The notes: a model not told the origin generated them from the sequence alone. Shown: positions 8,054 through 17,468, counted from the first letter of the stretch. The stretch: DNA of 63,648 nt from Candidatus Hydrogenedens sp. (GCA_035378955.1 DAOSUS010000011.1:1-63648); one strand, 5' to 3'. A program made the numbers and translations.

Positions 8054-8101
8054 TTGACAAACGGGAAAAATAATTGTATTATATTAGTAATACAGTAATA
8101 C
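8054..8101 (+). promoter_or_regulatory. Sigma-70 promoter with overlapping GntR/YtrA-type operator
   Basis: TTGACA (8054-8059), a 17-nt spacer and TATTAT (8077-8082) lie just before the GntR-family gene. Overlapping the -10 is the inverted repeat GTATTATATTAGTAATAC (8076-8093, arms GTATTA and TAATAC), and GTAATAC recurs as a direct repeat at 8087-8093 and 8095-8101. An operator over the -10 of a regulator-ABC operon is the usual autorepression layout for YtrA-type regulators; the binding itself is inferred. Confidence 0.7.
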
Positions 8102-8116
8102 ATAAGGATTCTAATT

Positions 8117-8521
8117 ATGATTCGGATTAATACTCAAGATGGAACGCCGATATATATTCAGATTGTTCGGCAGTTCAAATATCTAATTGCAACAGGTTCT
8201 TTGAAGGATGGAGATGAGTTGCCTCCTGTCCGCACATTGGCACAACAATTATTAATAAATCCTAATACGGTAGCGAAGGCATATCGGGAACTTGAAAGTC
8301 AAGGAATGATTTATACGCGTCCTGGTGCGGGTACCTATGTGGCTCCTAAACGAATTTTGTTTTCGGATGAGGAACGATACCGCATTGTTTATGAACATAT
8401 AGATTCATTATTGGTTGTAGCAAAACACCTTAACTTTTCATTAAAAAAGTTATTAGATCTTATACAAATCCGTGCAGAACAAATAAAACTGAATATAGAA
8501 GAGGAGAAAGACCATGACTAA
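8117..8521 (+). CDS. GntR family regulator, YtrA subfamily
   Basis: 134 residues. Residues 1-75 form a GntR winged helix (GTPIYIQIVRQFKYLIATG, LPPVRTLAQQLLINPNTV, AYRELESQGMIYTRPGAGTYV). The C-terminal part is short and helical (about 80-134), with no large ligand-binding domain, which is the mark of the YtrA subfamily. These small regulators usually repress an ABC transporter operon in which they are encoded. The gene is first in the operon and overlaps the ATPase gene by 8 nt. Its ligand cannot be read from the sequence. Confidence 0.9.
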   Translation: MIRINTQDGTPIYIQIVRQFKYLIATGSLKDGDELPPVRTLAQQLLINPNTVAKAYRELESQGMIYTRPGAGTYVAPKRILFSDEERYRIVYEHIDSLLVVAKHLNFSLKKLLDLIQIRAEQIKLNIEEEKDHD

Positions 8522-9431
8522 TCAAATCAAACAACAAAAAGATTCTGTTATTGTTAGAACCGAAAACTTGTGTAAGCATTTTGGGAAAAAGTGTGCGTTG
8601 GATGATGTAACTATAGAAGTGTCGCAGGGACGCGTATTTGGATTGGTAGGAGAGAATGGAGCGGGTAAGACGACTCTGATACATCATATCTTAGGTACTT
8701 ATACAGCAGAGAAAGGTTCTGTCTCGGTTTTTGGTTTAAATCCGGTGAAGTATTCGAAAGAGGTATTAAGTCGCATTGGCTACCTGTCCGAAACACGCGA
8801 CCTCCCCCGATGGATGAGTATTCAGCAGTTAATCCGATATATGGCTGCCTTTTATCCCAATTGGGATATGTCCTATTCAAACCAGTTATTGGAACAGTTT
8901 GAATTAGACCCGAAGCGTAAGATACGGGCATTATCGCGGGGAGAATTGGCACGAACGGGGTTGCTGGTAGCATTATCGCATCGTCCAGAGTTGCTGTTAT
9001 TGGATGAACCATCATCAGGCTTGGACCCAGTAGCAAGGATGGATATTTTGTCAGCCGTGGTTCGTTCCGTAGCGGAAGAAGGAAGGACTGTTTTATTTTC
9101 TTCCCATTTATTAGATGAGGTCGAGCGGGTTTCAGACGATGTATGCATGCTTCATCACGGCAGGATTGTTATGAACGGCAGTCTGGAAGAGATAAAATCC
9201 CGACACCATTTGTTGGAACTGAAAACGAATAGCAGTAAATTGAATTTTGAAAATATTCCCGGTGTGATACGAATAAACGCAATGGGTCATGGGTATCGGG
9301 TGTTGTATAGAGGGAATGAAAAAGAAGGGAAAGAGCAAATAGAACAACAAGGTGGAGAAATAATTAATATCGCTGTTCCGTCGCTGGAGGAAATTTTTAT
9401 TGCTTATGTGAAAAAACAATATAAGGAGTAA
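8514..9431 (+). CDS. ABC transporter ATP-binding protein (YtrB-like)
   Basis: 305 residues, a complete ABC ATPase. Walker A is GENGAGKTT, the signature reads ALSRGELAR instead of LSGGQ, Walker B is LLLLDEPSSGLDP, and the switch histidine lies in SSHLLDEV. A ~75-residue C-terminal extension (about 230-305) matches the drug/peptide exporter type of ATPase. Translation is coupled to the regulator by an 8-nt overlap. The large permease gene starts 5 nt after the stop. Probably the motor of an efflux or cell-envelope stress exporter; the substrate is unknown. Confidence 0.9.
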   Translation: MTNQIKQQKDSVIVRTENLCKHFGKKCALDDVTIEVSQGRVFGLVGENGAGKTTLIHHILGTYTAEKGSVSVFGLNPVKYSKEVLSRIGYLSETRDLPRWMSIQQLIRYMAAFYPNWDMSYSNQLLEQFELDPKRKIRALSRGELARTGLLVALSHRPELLLLDEPSSGLDPVARMDILSAVVRSVAEEGRTVLFSSHLLDEVERVSDDVCMLHHGRIVMNGSLEEIKSRHHLLELKTNSSKLNFENIPGVIRINAMGHGYRVLYRGNEKEGKEQIEQQGGEIINIAVPSLEEIFIAYVKKQYKE

Positions 9432-9436
9432 CTTTT

Positions 9437-12400
9437 ATGAAACTTAACTCACCGTGGAAAGCGTTGTTGTGGGAAGAATTATATGTAGGGGGGAGTATTG
9501 TAGGTTTAGTTTTAATAATATGTGCTTATGTTGCTCTTTCCTGTCGTATTTTTGCGTCTGTGTATCTTGTAGATTGGCAAGATGTGGACACATGTTTTTA
9601 TCTGGTTGTATATGCCATATCAATTCTTTTACTCCTTCAGATAGGGAATTCCGGGGAGATGCATGTTGGCTTTCCTCGCAGAATATTGTATCTTCCTGTA
9701 TCTTCTTCTTTAGTTGTAACGGTGTCTCTATTTACACGATTATTATTGATTGTTCTCTTTACCCTTTGCTCTCGGTTTATAGGGGCTTTTCTTTTATTAG
9801 ACGATGAATTTTCCAGGTTATATAGTTATGAATACATAAATACATTTCTTGATTTTTTCCCTCTTGAAATTCGTTTTTATATTCCTTTAATTTTTCCTTC
9901 CATTGTGCACGGGGTTGTATATCTAACTATTCAATTTTTATGTTGGTTTTTTGTTCTTTCACCTTTTCTGGCAGGAGTAATTATATTTCTTTCGATTTTT
10001 ACATGGTTAACATTAATAATTTTAGGCGATACAACTTTTATTGGTGATTTGTTTTCCTTTTTATTCGGTTTATTACCTCTTACAGGTGCAAAATATGGGA
10101 ACAAAATATCTTATTTTGCCAACAATTACTTTCTATTTTTTGGATTGATACTTCTTTATACGGGTATTATCTGGTTTTTAAGTGTAAAGATTACTTCAGA
10201 GGTAAGGGCTGGTTCACGAAAAGATTTAAGTGCTTTACTTCCTCTGAATATTCTTAATATTCTAAATAAGTTAAAACCAGATATGTTTATAAAAAATTTT
10301 CCGAATAGTCGTATTGCTCAGGTCTGGTTTGAATTGAGAAATAATGGACTGGTGATTCCTGTATGGACTTTGATTTTTTGGTTGTTACTTTTTTCCCTTT
10401 ATATTTCTATTATGTTTGTATTATTAGCAATCCAGGGGAAAACTTTCTTCCGCTATTCATACTTACAGGATATACTATTTTTGTTGTTCCCTCTGGTTGC
10501 TTTAATACTATCGGGTATTGTCTGGCATTTAAAAGTTAGCCGACGGAGGAAAAGGGATTATAGAGCAGGGGTATATTCGTTATCTCATATTCCTATAACT
10601 CGTAAAGAGCGAATTTATGCTTATTGGTTAGCAGGGAATATAAACCTCCTTATAACATTAATTAGTATCTGGATTGTTGAGTTTATCTATTTTTATTGGA
10701 AGTTTAAGATACATGTTTTACCGGACCCTTCTCAGGCAGATTTATTTCCCTCCATTTTTCAACTGCCTTTTTCTGATATGAGTTCGTTCATAATACCGCT
10801 GATGATATTTATTACCGGGATTACTATAACTTGTGGGGTAATCGTCTGGTTAATTATGTTTAATCCCTCAAGTATTCTTATCTCTTCATTTCTTATCCTC
10901 TGTCTGATTATATTTTTATATCCGCCTCTTCTTCCTTATACAATTAAAGAAGGATTTTTGATACTATATCATCTTTTTGAGATAGGAGAAGTAATTAGTT
11001 GGTTCATTTCTTTTATTAGCAATTTACTGATTAGTATTATCCCCGTATGTAGAATATCTTCTCTTTCTTTTCCTTATGTTGTTTTTCACGCAGTTTATTT
11101 TTACTATTTTATTATGTTTTTTGTCTATTTATTTATTGCATTTCGATCCCGTTTGTTGGGTAAAAAAGAAAGAATTTGCCTGCTTATTATTTTCCTGAGT
11201 ATTTTTGTTTGTATAATGCCATGGCAATATCTGGGGAGTATAGATATATCTATATTTGCAGGGACATATTTATTTTTATCTGCAATCTTAACTATGACAT
11301 GGCTTAAAATTTTGTTATTTGCTTATGGTTATAACTGGAAAACGCCGATTAGAAGTTTTTCGAAAAAACACGAAGATTTTCCAAAAACAGAAGAGCGGGT
11401 CTCATTTTTATTTTTCGGATATTTACTCCCTATCTTCTTTGCAATCTTAATACTTATTTCCCATTCACAAACAGGGACCTATAAAAAATGTATTGCATAT
11501 TTTAGAGGAAATTCCCTGCCTACTACCTTGAAGGAAATGAATGAAAAATACCAGTCTGTTTCAAAGAATGAAAACCTCGCCATAAAATACTTTGATTTAT
11601 TTCCACTGCGAAATAAGATTGAAATGGCAGAAATGAATTATAAGAAAGAACATCAGAAGGAGATTGATGAAAAATTTAAAACGGATGAAGAAAATTATCT
11701 GAGTATGATATTAAACAGGTCTTATAGGGATATAATGAAGTACGACAAGCCTATACCTGAAAATGTTTTTTGGGTATATAAAGAACTTTATGAGAAGTTA
11801 TATAGAGAACTAACACAAAAACTTCATGAAATTGCTGAAAGTGGTTTAAATAAAGGATATTATCCTGTTGATTTAACTAAAGGTTTTTCTATGGAATTGA
11901 ATCATCTTGCAATATTGAGGGATTTTATGTGGAAGTTAGGATTGGAGGCTATTATAAGTGCTATAGATGGTGATTACGAGAATATGTTACGGGCATTTCG
12001 AAGTAGTGCCTCTATTTATAATTCTCTGAAAGATGAGCCTGTATATATTTCCCAACTTGTTCGTATTGCCATGTTTCAGATTGTCTATGAGAATGTGCAA
12101 TGGATTATTAATCATCAAGAATTACCCGAGGAGGTTCTTTTAAGATTAAGTAATATTATTCAAGATTTTATGGTGCCAACTGAAGAAAGGTCTTTACTTA
12201 ATTGGAGTTTGCACACGGAATTGCTAATGGTTCTGTCTGTTTTGCCTATGTTTAATAGAGAGGAAGTTTTAATTGATTATAGTTCTTGGGGATGGGAGCT
12301 TAGATATTCTGAAAAAAAACCATTAAGAAAGATAATAAAGTCATGGGCGTCTCTTTTTGATGTGTTATATCCGGTAGACATAGAAAGAATGGTGGTGGTG

Positions 12401-12982
12401 AATTTATATACTGCTTTGAGAAAAACGGCTACAAATGTTGCTCGAGAGGAAAATATTTTTATACCAGAGAAAATCGCTCTTGAGTTTTACTCGAATCGTC
12501 TCTTAGAGAAGATGGAAATAAATTCGGGGATTACATCTATTTCTCCGTATTGGCTTTACATGACCATTCCTATAACTTACCCAGCATTGGAACGCTGTTT
12601 TGATGCTGAGTTACGACATTATGTGTTTATAAATCTTGTTCAGGCTGCTATAGCCATTGAACGATTTCGTTTAAAAAATAATCGTCTCCCTGAGGAATTA
12701 CAGGAACTTGTTCCCGATTATATTTCAGCAATTCCTAAAGACCCATGGAAGAATGGCGAACCGATTAAATATATAAAAGGAGATGATTTTGCATTTAAAG
12801 TATATAGCATTGGGTGGGATAAAGAAGACGACGGTGGAGTGGAAAGGGATTTAGAAAAAGGAATAAGAAATATACACGAAGGAGATATCGTTTTTACGGT
12901 GCTGCCGTTAAATATTCGTCAACAGCCGGATATATCAGCGGATGTGGATTTGTCCTCGTTCTTTTCGAATAAGCCGTATTGA
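9437..12982 (+). CDS. Very large ABC-2-type permease with soluble C-terminal half ending in a pseudopilin-like domain
   Basis: 1,181 residues. Residues 1 to about 680 are dominated by hydrophobic segments, grouped as two permease-like blocks separated by a cytoplasmic stretch (for example KVSRRRKRDYRAGVYSLS). Residues about 700-1181 are soluble and helical. The tail (about 1070-1160) resembles type II secretion pseudopilin C-termini: an AAIAIERFRLKNNRLPEEL segment, then IPKDPWKNGEPIKY and a VYSIGWDKEDDGG-like calcium-loop region. Related long permeases occur in Planctomycetes-type genomes. It is the third gene of the GntR-ABC operon. The partner ATPase is encoded next door; whether two permease units are fused here is inference. 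Confidence 0.7.
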   Translation: MKLNSPWKALLWEELYVGGSIVGLVLIICAYVALSCRIFASVYLVDWQDVDTCFYLVVYAISILLLLQIGNSGEMHVGFPRRILYLPVSSSLVVTVSLFTRLLLIVLFTLCSRFIGAFLLLDDEFSRLYSYEYINTFLDFFPLEIRFYIPLIFPSIVHGVVYLTIQFLCWFFVLSPFLAGVIIFLSIFTWLTLIILGDTTFIGDLFSFLFGLLPLTGAKYGNKISYFANNYFLFFGLILLYTGIIWFLSVKITSEVRAGSRKDLSALLPLNILNILNKLKPDMFIKNFPNSRIAQVWFELRNNGLVIPVWTLIFWLLLFSLYISIMFVLLAIQGKTFFRYSYLQDILFLLFPLVALILSGIVWHLKVSRRRKRDYRAGVYSLSHIPITRKERIYAYWLAGNINLLITLISIWIVEFIYFYWKFKIHVLPDPSQADLFPSIFQLPFSDMSSFIIPLMIFITGITITCGVIVWLIMFNPSSILISSFLILCLIIFLYPPLLPYTIKEGFLILYHLFEIGEVISWFISFISNLLISIIPVCRISSLSFPYVVFHAVYFYYFIMFFVYLFIAFRSRLLGKKERICLLIIFLSIFVCIMPWQYLGSIDISIFAGTYLFLSAILTMTWLKILLFAYGYNWKTPIRSFSKKHEDFPKTEERVSFLFFGYLLPIFFAILILISHSQTGTYKKCIAYFRGNSLPTTLKEMNEKYQSVSKNENLAIKYFDLFPLRNKIEMAEMNYKKEHQKEIDEKFKTDEENYLSMILNRSYRDIMKYDKPIPENVFWVYKELYEKLYRELTQKLHEIAESGLNKGYYPVDLTKGFSMELNHLAILRDFMWKLGLEAIISAIDGDYENMLRAFRSSASIYNSLKDEPVYISQLVRIAMFQIVYENVQWIINHQELPEEVLLRLSNIIQDFMVPTEERSLLNWSLHTELLMVLSVLPMFNREEVLIDYSSWGWELRYSEKKPLRKIIKSWASLFDVLYPVDIERMVVVNLYTALRKTATNVAREENIFIPEKIALEFYSNRLLEKMEINSGITSISPYWLYMTIPITYPALERCFDAELRHYVFINLVQAAIAIERFRLKNNRLPEELQELVPDYISAIPKDPWKNGEPIKYIKGDDFAFKVYSIGWDKEDDGGVERDLEKGIRNIHEGDIVFTVLPLNIRQQPDISADVDLSSFFSNKPY

Positions 12983-13322
12983 GGACGAATGGGACGGGGG
13001 ACAGATGAGACAGATGAGACAGATGGGACAGATGGGGCGGATGGGACGAATGAGACGGATGGGACAGGGGACGAATAGGATGGATGGGACGAATGAGGTG
13101 GGAGGGGACAGATGGGGCGGATGGGAAAGATAGGGGGGGAAAGGGCAGATGGGACGGATAGGGCGGGAAGGAAAAATGAGATGGGACAGATGGGGTAGAG
13201 GGGACAGGTAGGATGGGTATAAGAAGAGAAGCGTTATATCGCGTAGCGAGCATATTCATGGTAGATAGAACAGATAAGGCGAGTAGGACGGAGGGGTTGG
13301 AAAGGGCGGATGGGGTTGGATG
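12983..13322. repeat. Degenerate 9-bp minisatellite, G/A-rich (GACRGATGG type)
   Basis: The 342-nt gap between the permease and larE stop codons is filled with 9-bp units such as ACAGATGAG, ACAGATGGG, GCGGATGGG, ACGAATGAG and ACGGATGGG. They are near-perfect at 12983-13070 and increasingly irregular to 13216. After a short non-repeat stretch containing GCGTTATATCGCGTAGCGAGC, the pattern resumes at 13258-13322. Long open frames across it come from the 3-codon periodicity and are not genes. A second short array of the same unit lies inverted at 26835-26878. Confidence 0.85.
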
Positions 13323-13324
13323 GA

Positions 13325-14140
13325 TTAACTTGCGGTGCTTCCTGTGCGATAACCTGCTATGTCCACAGTAACAAAACGATAGCCTAATTTTTGTAATTCT
13401 TGAAGGACTTTCTCTCGGATAGGTTCGGAAATTAGTCGAGGTAAGTCTTGTAATTCTACTTCAATGCGTGCAAGATTTTGATGATTACGAACGCGATATT
13501 GTTTGAATCCTAATGACTTTAATATTTTTTCTGCATTTTCTATTCGTTTCAGGTCTTCGATAGTAATCGGTGTACCTGTAGGGATTCGAGATGATAAGCA
13601 GGCAAAACTGGGTTTGTCAGCAGTGGGTAATTGTCGCAGTTCACTAAGAATACGAATTTCCTGTTTTGTCATACCTATTTCCGATAGGGGAGTAATTACG
13701 CCGAATTTTTGCATGGCTAACTTTCCGCTTCGTGTTGTGTCCAATAAATCATCTGCATTTTCGCCACAGGCAATTGCCTGGAAATTATTCTGTTTTGCAA
13801 ACTCCATCATGGTTTTAAAGAGTTCACTTTTGCAATAGTAGCAACGATAGGGGTCATTCTTTAAGAATCGTTCATCTTTGAACTCATTGGGATATATTAT
13901 GGATATATTCCACTGTTGTTGTTTTGCTAATTCAAGGGCTTCTTTTAACTCGTCTCGAGGCATGCTGGGGGTATCTGCAATAAGCAGGACGCAGCGATTG
14001 CCCAATATTTCATGAGCGACTGCGGAAAGGTAGGTCGAATCCACACCACCGGAATACGCAATTACAAGTGATGTGAAATTTTGCAGGTATTTTTTAAGTT
14101 TCAATTCTTTATGGAGTGCTTGTTCTCTTAATGATGACAT
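13325..14140 (-). CDS. larE: LarE, ATP-dependent sulfur transferase for the nickel-pincer cofactor
   Basis: 271 residues, typical for LarE. A PP-loop SGGVDS is at residues 30-35. Cysteines C100 and C103 (RCYYCKSEL) and C181 (FACLSSRIPTG) match the three-cysteine, [4Fe-4S]-type LarE rather than the single sacrificial-cysteine type. LarE adenylates and sulfurates the pyridinium cofactor precursor used by lactate racemase-family (LarA) enzymes. No larA, larB or larC is present in the window. It is the last gene of a minus-strand run and starts 13 nt after mtaB. Confidence 0.9.
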   Translation of the reverse strand: MSSLREQALHKELKLKKYLQNFTSLVIAYSGGVDSTYLSAVAHEILGNRCVLLIADTPSMPRDELKEALELAKQQQWNISIIYPNEFKDERFLKNDPYRCYYCKSELFKTMMEFAKQNNFQAIACGENADDLLDTTRSGKLAMQKFGVITPLSEIGMTKQEIRILSELRQLPTADKPSFACLSSRIPTGTPITIEDLKRIENAEKILKSLGFKQYRVRNHQNLARIEVELQDLPRLISEPIREKVLQELQKLGYRFVTVDIAGYRTGSTAS

Positions 14141-14153
14141 TTTTTATCCTTTT

Positions 14154-15461
14154 CTATCTAATGATATTTATAACCGTGCCATTCATATGTTCTACAAAAA
14201 TATCGTCCAATCGGACATTACATAATTTGTTTTCTAAACAATCCGAACTTTTTACAGTAACACGAATATAATTATCTGTATATCCCTGCCAACAGTTGTT
14301 GACTTTTTCTTCAAATAAAACTGTTCTCTCGGTATTTTGGGATTTTCTGTAAAACAGATTTCGTTTTCTTTTACTTAATTCAATTAACAAATCTACACGG
14401 CGGTCAATTTCCGAATTTGCGACTTGCTCAGGAAAAGAATAGGAAGGGGTTCCTTCTCTGGGCGAGTATGGAAAAATATGTAGAAAAAATATCGGTAACT
14501 GTTCAAGAAAATGTAATGTTTCCTCAAATAACGATATTGTCTCACCTGGGAAGCCCACAAGAACATCAGAACTAATTCCGATATTCGGCACAGTTTCTAT
14601 TGCCTTCTGGATAAAATCTTGATAGGTTTCACGAATATATCGGCGATTCATTTTTTTTAATATGGTATTTGAACCGGATTGTAGAGGTATATGGAGGTAG
14701 GGAACCAATGGAAACTGATTATCCTTCATTCGGATAAGGAATTCTTCATTTAACGAGGTAATCTCAATAGAACTTAATCGAATCCGTGCTTGATTTCCGA
14801 ACTGTTTATAAATTGCATCTAAGAGGTTAATCAGGTTTTTCCCCTCAAAATTGTAATTCCCTATATTGACCCCTGTTAATACAATTTCTTTTACTCCTGC
14901 TTCAATACGCCAATTTATTTCCTGTAAAATTTCTTGCATATTTCGTGAACGGGAAGGTCCGCGGAGGTAAGGAATAATACAATAAGAGCAGTAGCAATCA
15001 CATCCTTCCTGTATTTTAATGTTTGCTCGGTGAAAGCCTGGTATAGTAATGGGTTTTGTAAGCAAGCCATTCAATGCGGTCAGTTCCCATGTTGTCCCTG
15101 TTAAAAGGTAAGGGGTTTTTCGCTTTTCTCCTTTTATATAAGGGAACCAATCCATTTTTCGTTTATTATCTACAATCAGGTCTATGCCCGGGATTTCTTT
15201 CAATGTTTCTATATCTTTTTCAACATAGCACCCAATAACAACGATTTCTACATTGGGATTTTGTCGAATTGTATGGCGAATGACTTTCCTGCATTTTACT
15301 TCCGCCTCATGGGTTACTGCACAGGTATGGATAATACAAAGGTCGGCTGGAGAGTCTTTGGATGCAATTTCGTAGCCTAATTCATAAAGTTTTTGGAGCA
15401 TTGCATCGGATTCTGCCTGATTTAAACGACATCCGAGCGTGTGAATATGAATATGTTTCAT
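14154..15461 (-). CDS. mtaB: tRNA t6A37 methylthiotransferase MtaB
   Basis: 435 residues. The N-terminal methylthiotransferase domain has the three cluster cysteines (HTLGCRLNQ, HTCAVTHEAE, IGCYVE). The radical SAM domain has the CxxxCxxC motif within EGCDCYCSYCIIPYLRG, and a TRAM-like region ends the protein. The TLGCRLNQAE start and CAVTHEAE favour MtaB over MiaB; a clear MiaB is encoded nearby at 17465-18841. MtaB converts N6-threonylcarbamoyladenosine at position 37 of tRNAs reading ANN codons to its 2-methylthio form. Confidence 0.9.
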   Translation of the reverse strand: MKHIHIHTLGCRLNQAESDAMLQKLYELGYEIASKDSPADLCIIHTCAVTHEAEVKCRKVIRHTIRQNPNVEIVVIGCYVEKDIETLKEIPGIDLIVDNKRKMDWFPYIKGEKRKTPYLLTGTTWELTALNGLLTKPITIPGFHRANIKIQEGCDCYCSYCIIPYLRGPSRSRNMQEILQEINWRIEAGVKEIVLTGVNIGNYNFEGKNLINLLDAIYKQFGNQARIRLSSIEITSLNEEFLIRMKDNQFPLVPYLHIPLQSGSNTILKKMNRRYIRETYQDFIQKAIETVPNIGISSDVLVGFPGETISLFEETLHFLEQLPIFFLHIFPYSPREGTPSYSFPEQVANSEIDRRVDLLIELSKRKRNLFYRKSQNTERTVLFEEKVNNCWQGYTDNYIRVTVKSSDCLENKLCNVRLDDIFVEHMNGTVINIIR

Positions 15462-15492
15462 AGAACAAGTGTATCTTTTCTATTTTAAGGGA

Positions 15493-15939
15493 TTACTTGA
15501 TTAATTCTAATCCCTGAGGATAATTTTCGAGTAATCGCGAGAGATATAGTTCCGCCGATTCCAGTTCGCGATATGCCTTTTGAACATCGGCTGATGAAAC
15601 TTCGCGTTTTAATGATTTTTTCTGAATCTCTTCATATTTATATTGTGTTATTACCTTATTCTGATATGCAATGATTACTTCCAGTTCTTTTAAGAGTTTT
15701 TGTTCAGGGGCAATTGTTTCCACCGCTCCTTCGATAACTTCATTTTTTTTAGACAAAACTTGGGGGCAATTTTCAATAATAGCCCTTAATTTAGAAATAT
15801 TTCCTGTTGCTTTTTTGAATAAGATAGTTTCAGGGAGAAAATTATCGTTTTCCCGTGATGATATAAAATGCGGATTTATCCCGAGGAATATAAGTATCAG
15901 GGTAAGAATGCTCACAACAGAAAAAAGGAAGTATCTCAT
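15493..15939 (-). CDS. Small membrane-anchored or exported helical protein, unknown
   Basis: 148 residues, no family recognised. The N-terminal hydrophobic segment (residues 4-20, YFLFSVVSILTLILIFLG) is a signal anchor or signal peptide. The rest is charged and predicted helical, possibly coiled coil (LLKELEVIIAYQNKVI; AYRELESAELYLSRLL). It sits between pepA and mtaB with 31-32 nt on each side, so it is probably cotranscribed. A real gene on context and codon pattern, function unknown. Confidence 0.7.
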   Translation of the reverse strand: MRYFLFSVVSILTLILIFLGINPHFISSRENDNFLPETILFKKATGNISKLRAIIENCPQVLSKKNEVIEGAVETIAPEQKLLKELEVIIAYQNKVITQYKYEEIQKKSLKREVSSADVQKAYRELESAELYLSRLLENYPQGLELIK

Positions 15940-15971
15940 AACAGTTGCCTTTTTTGATTCTGTATCTTTAC

Positions 15972-17468
15972 TTACTTATTTAAAAGCCAATGGGTTAATA
16001 ATCGAATGCCGTAACCGGTTGGGTATTTACTGTCCCAATAAGGAATGTGTTTTACACCCCAGGCAGTTCCGGCAATATCAATATGTGCCCATGGAGTATC
16101 ACCTTCCACAAATTGTTTCAAGAACACACCACCTACAATGGTTGATGCTTCTGATTTTGGACCAATATTAGCAATGTCTGCAAAATCAGACTGTATGAGT
16201 TTATCATAATCCTCCCACAGAGGAAGTTTCCAGAGGCGTTCTCCCGTTTTTTCGCCTGCTTTTATAAGTTCTTCTGATAATTCGTCGTTATTGCAGAGAA
16301 GCCCTGCGGAATAATGTCCCAATGCAATAATGCAACCGCCGGTAAGCGTAGCAACATCTATAATTTGCTGCGGAGAATAGTTCTTTTGGGCATACGATAT
16401 GGCATCGGCTAAAATTAGGCGTCCTTCTGCATCGGTATTCAGCACCTCAACTGTTTTCCCGCTATATGTTTTTATAATATCGCCTGGAAGTAATGCTGAA
16501 CCGCCGGGCATGTTTTCTACCAAGGGGATAATCCCAACAACAGGAACATCGGATTTAATTTCAGCAAGAGCGTTGATTGTCCCTAATACAACACCAGCAC
16601 CTGCCATATCGTATCGCATTTCATGCATATCATCACGCGGTTTTAAGCAAATACCCCCTGTATCAAAAGTTACCCCTTTCCCTATAAGGGCAATAGGTTT
16701 TTTCGAAGTAGAATTAAGATTGTATTCAAGGACGAGAAGCAGAGGGTCATTTTTGGAGCCTTTCCCTACGGCAAGAATGCTGTTCAGCCCTTGTTCCTCT
16801 AATGAATTTTTATTAAGTATATAAGTTTTAATTTGTGTTTTCTGACAAATATCCTGTGCAAAATCGGCAAAGAATTGAGGAGTTAATTTATTAGCAGGCG
16901 AACAAATTAATGACCGAGCCATTGTAACAGCATCGCAAATTATAACCGTTTTATAGCATTGATTACTCCGCTCAGATATATCATTGTCTTTTGATACAAT
17001 AAATGTAATATGAGTAATTTCGGTAGGTTTTTCTTTTTGTGTAAAGTCTGAACTTTTATATTGCTCAAAATTATATTGGCACAGCATAATCCCTTCTATA
17101 AATGGATTAATATGCTCAGAGAGGATATTTGACCAATCACAAACCAACTCTTTGATTTTATTTGCTTTGCTACATTCAATTACTTTAGCCGATATTCTGC
17201 GAATTTTTTCAGAAGTTATTTTATCCTGAGGACCCAATCCAACGAGAATGGTTCCTGCAAAAGGTGCATTGATAAAGGAGACGAATAAAACTTCGTTCTC
17301 TTTGCCATGGAATAAATCACGGTCTATCATCGCTTGAACGGTTAATTCCTGTTCCTCTGAGAGTAACGAACATTCAACAGGAAGATTGTTCTCATAAACA
17401 GGGATGAGTAAAGCAGAATTCCAGTTCCAGTCCATAGTGGATTGAGGATGAATAACAGAGATTTTCAT
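15972..17468 (-). CDS. pepA: Leucyl aminopeptidase, M17 family (PepA)
   Basis: 498 residues, the usual M17 length. The C-terminal catalytic domain has GKGVTFDTGGICLKP (metal-binding Asp and active-site Lys region), MRYDMAGAGVVLG (metal Asp) and NTDAEGRLILADA (metal Asp and Glu, catalytic Arg). The N-terminal domain is the usual variable macro-like fold. It removes N-terminal residues from peptides using two metal ions in the cytoplasm. Its ATG overlaps the miaB stop (ATGA), implying coupled translation. Confidence 0.93.
   Translation of the reverse strand: MKISVIHPQSTMDWNWNSALLIPVYENNLPVECSLLSEEQELTVQAMIDRDLFHGKENEVLFVSFINAPFAGTILVGLGPQDKITSEKIRRISAKVIECSKANKIKELVCDWSNILSEHINPFIEGIMLCQYNFEQYKSSDFTQKEKPTEITHITFIVSKDNDISERSNQCYKTVIICDAVTMARSLICSPANKLTPQFFADFAQDICQKTQIKTYILNKNSLEEQGLNSILAVGKGSKNDPLLLVLEYNLNSTSKKPIALIGKGVTFDTGGICLKPRDDMHEMRYDMAGAGVVLGTINALAEIKSDVPVVGIIPLVENMPGGSALLPGDIIKTYSGKTVEVLNTDAEGRLILADAISYAQKNYSPQQIIDVATLTGGCIIALGHYSAGLLCNNDELSEELIKAGEKTGERLWKLPLWEDYDKLIQSDFADIANIGPKSEASTIVGGVFLKQFVEGDTPWAHIDIAGTAWGVKHIPYWDSKYPTGYGIRLLTHWLLNK

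Noticed and set aside
8941..8967. TTGGCACGAACGGGGTTGCTGG resembles a sigma-54 promoter.
   Set aside because: GG to GC spacing is 13 nt rather than 10, and it lies inside the ABC ATPase gene.
12942..13259. Open frames on both strands across the 9-bp repeats (QMGQMG- and SHPSHL-like peptides).
   Set aside because: The 9-bp period keeps frames open artificially; composition is pure repeat.
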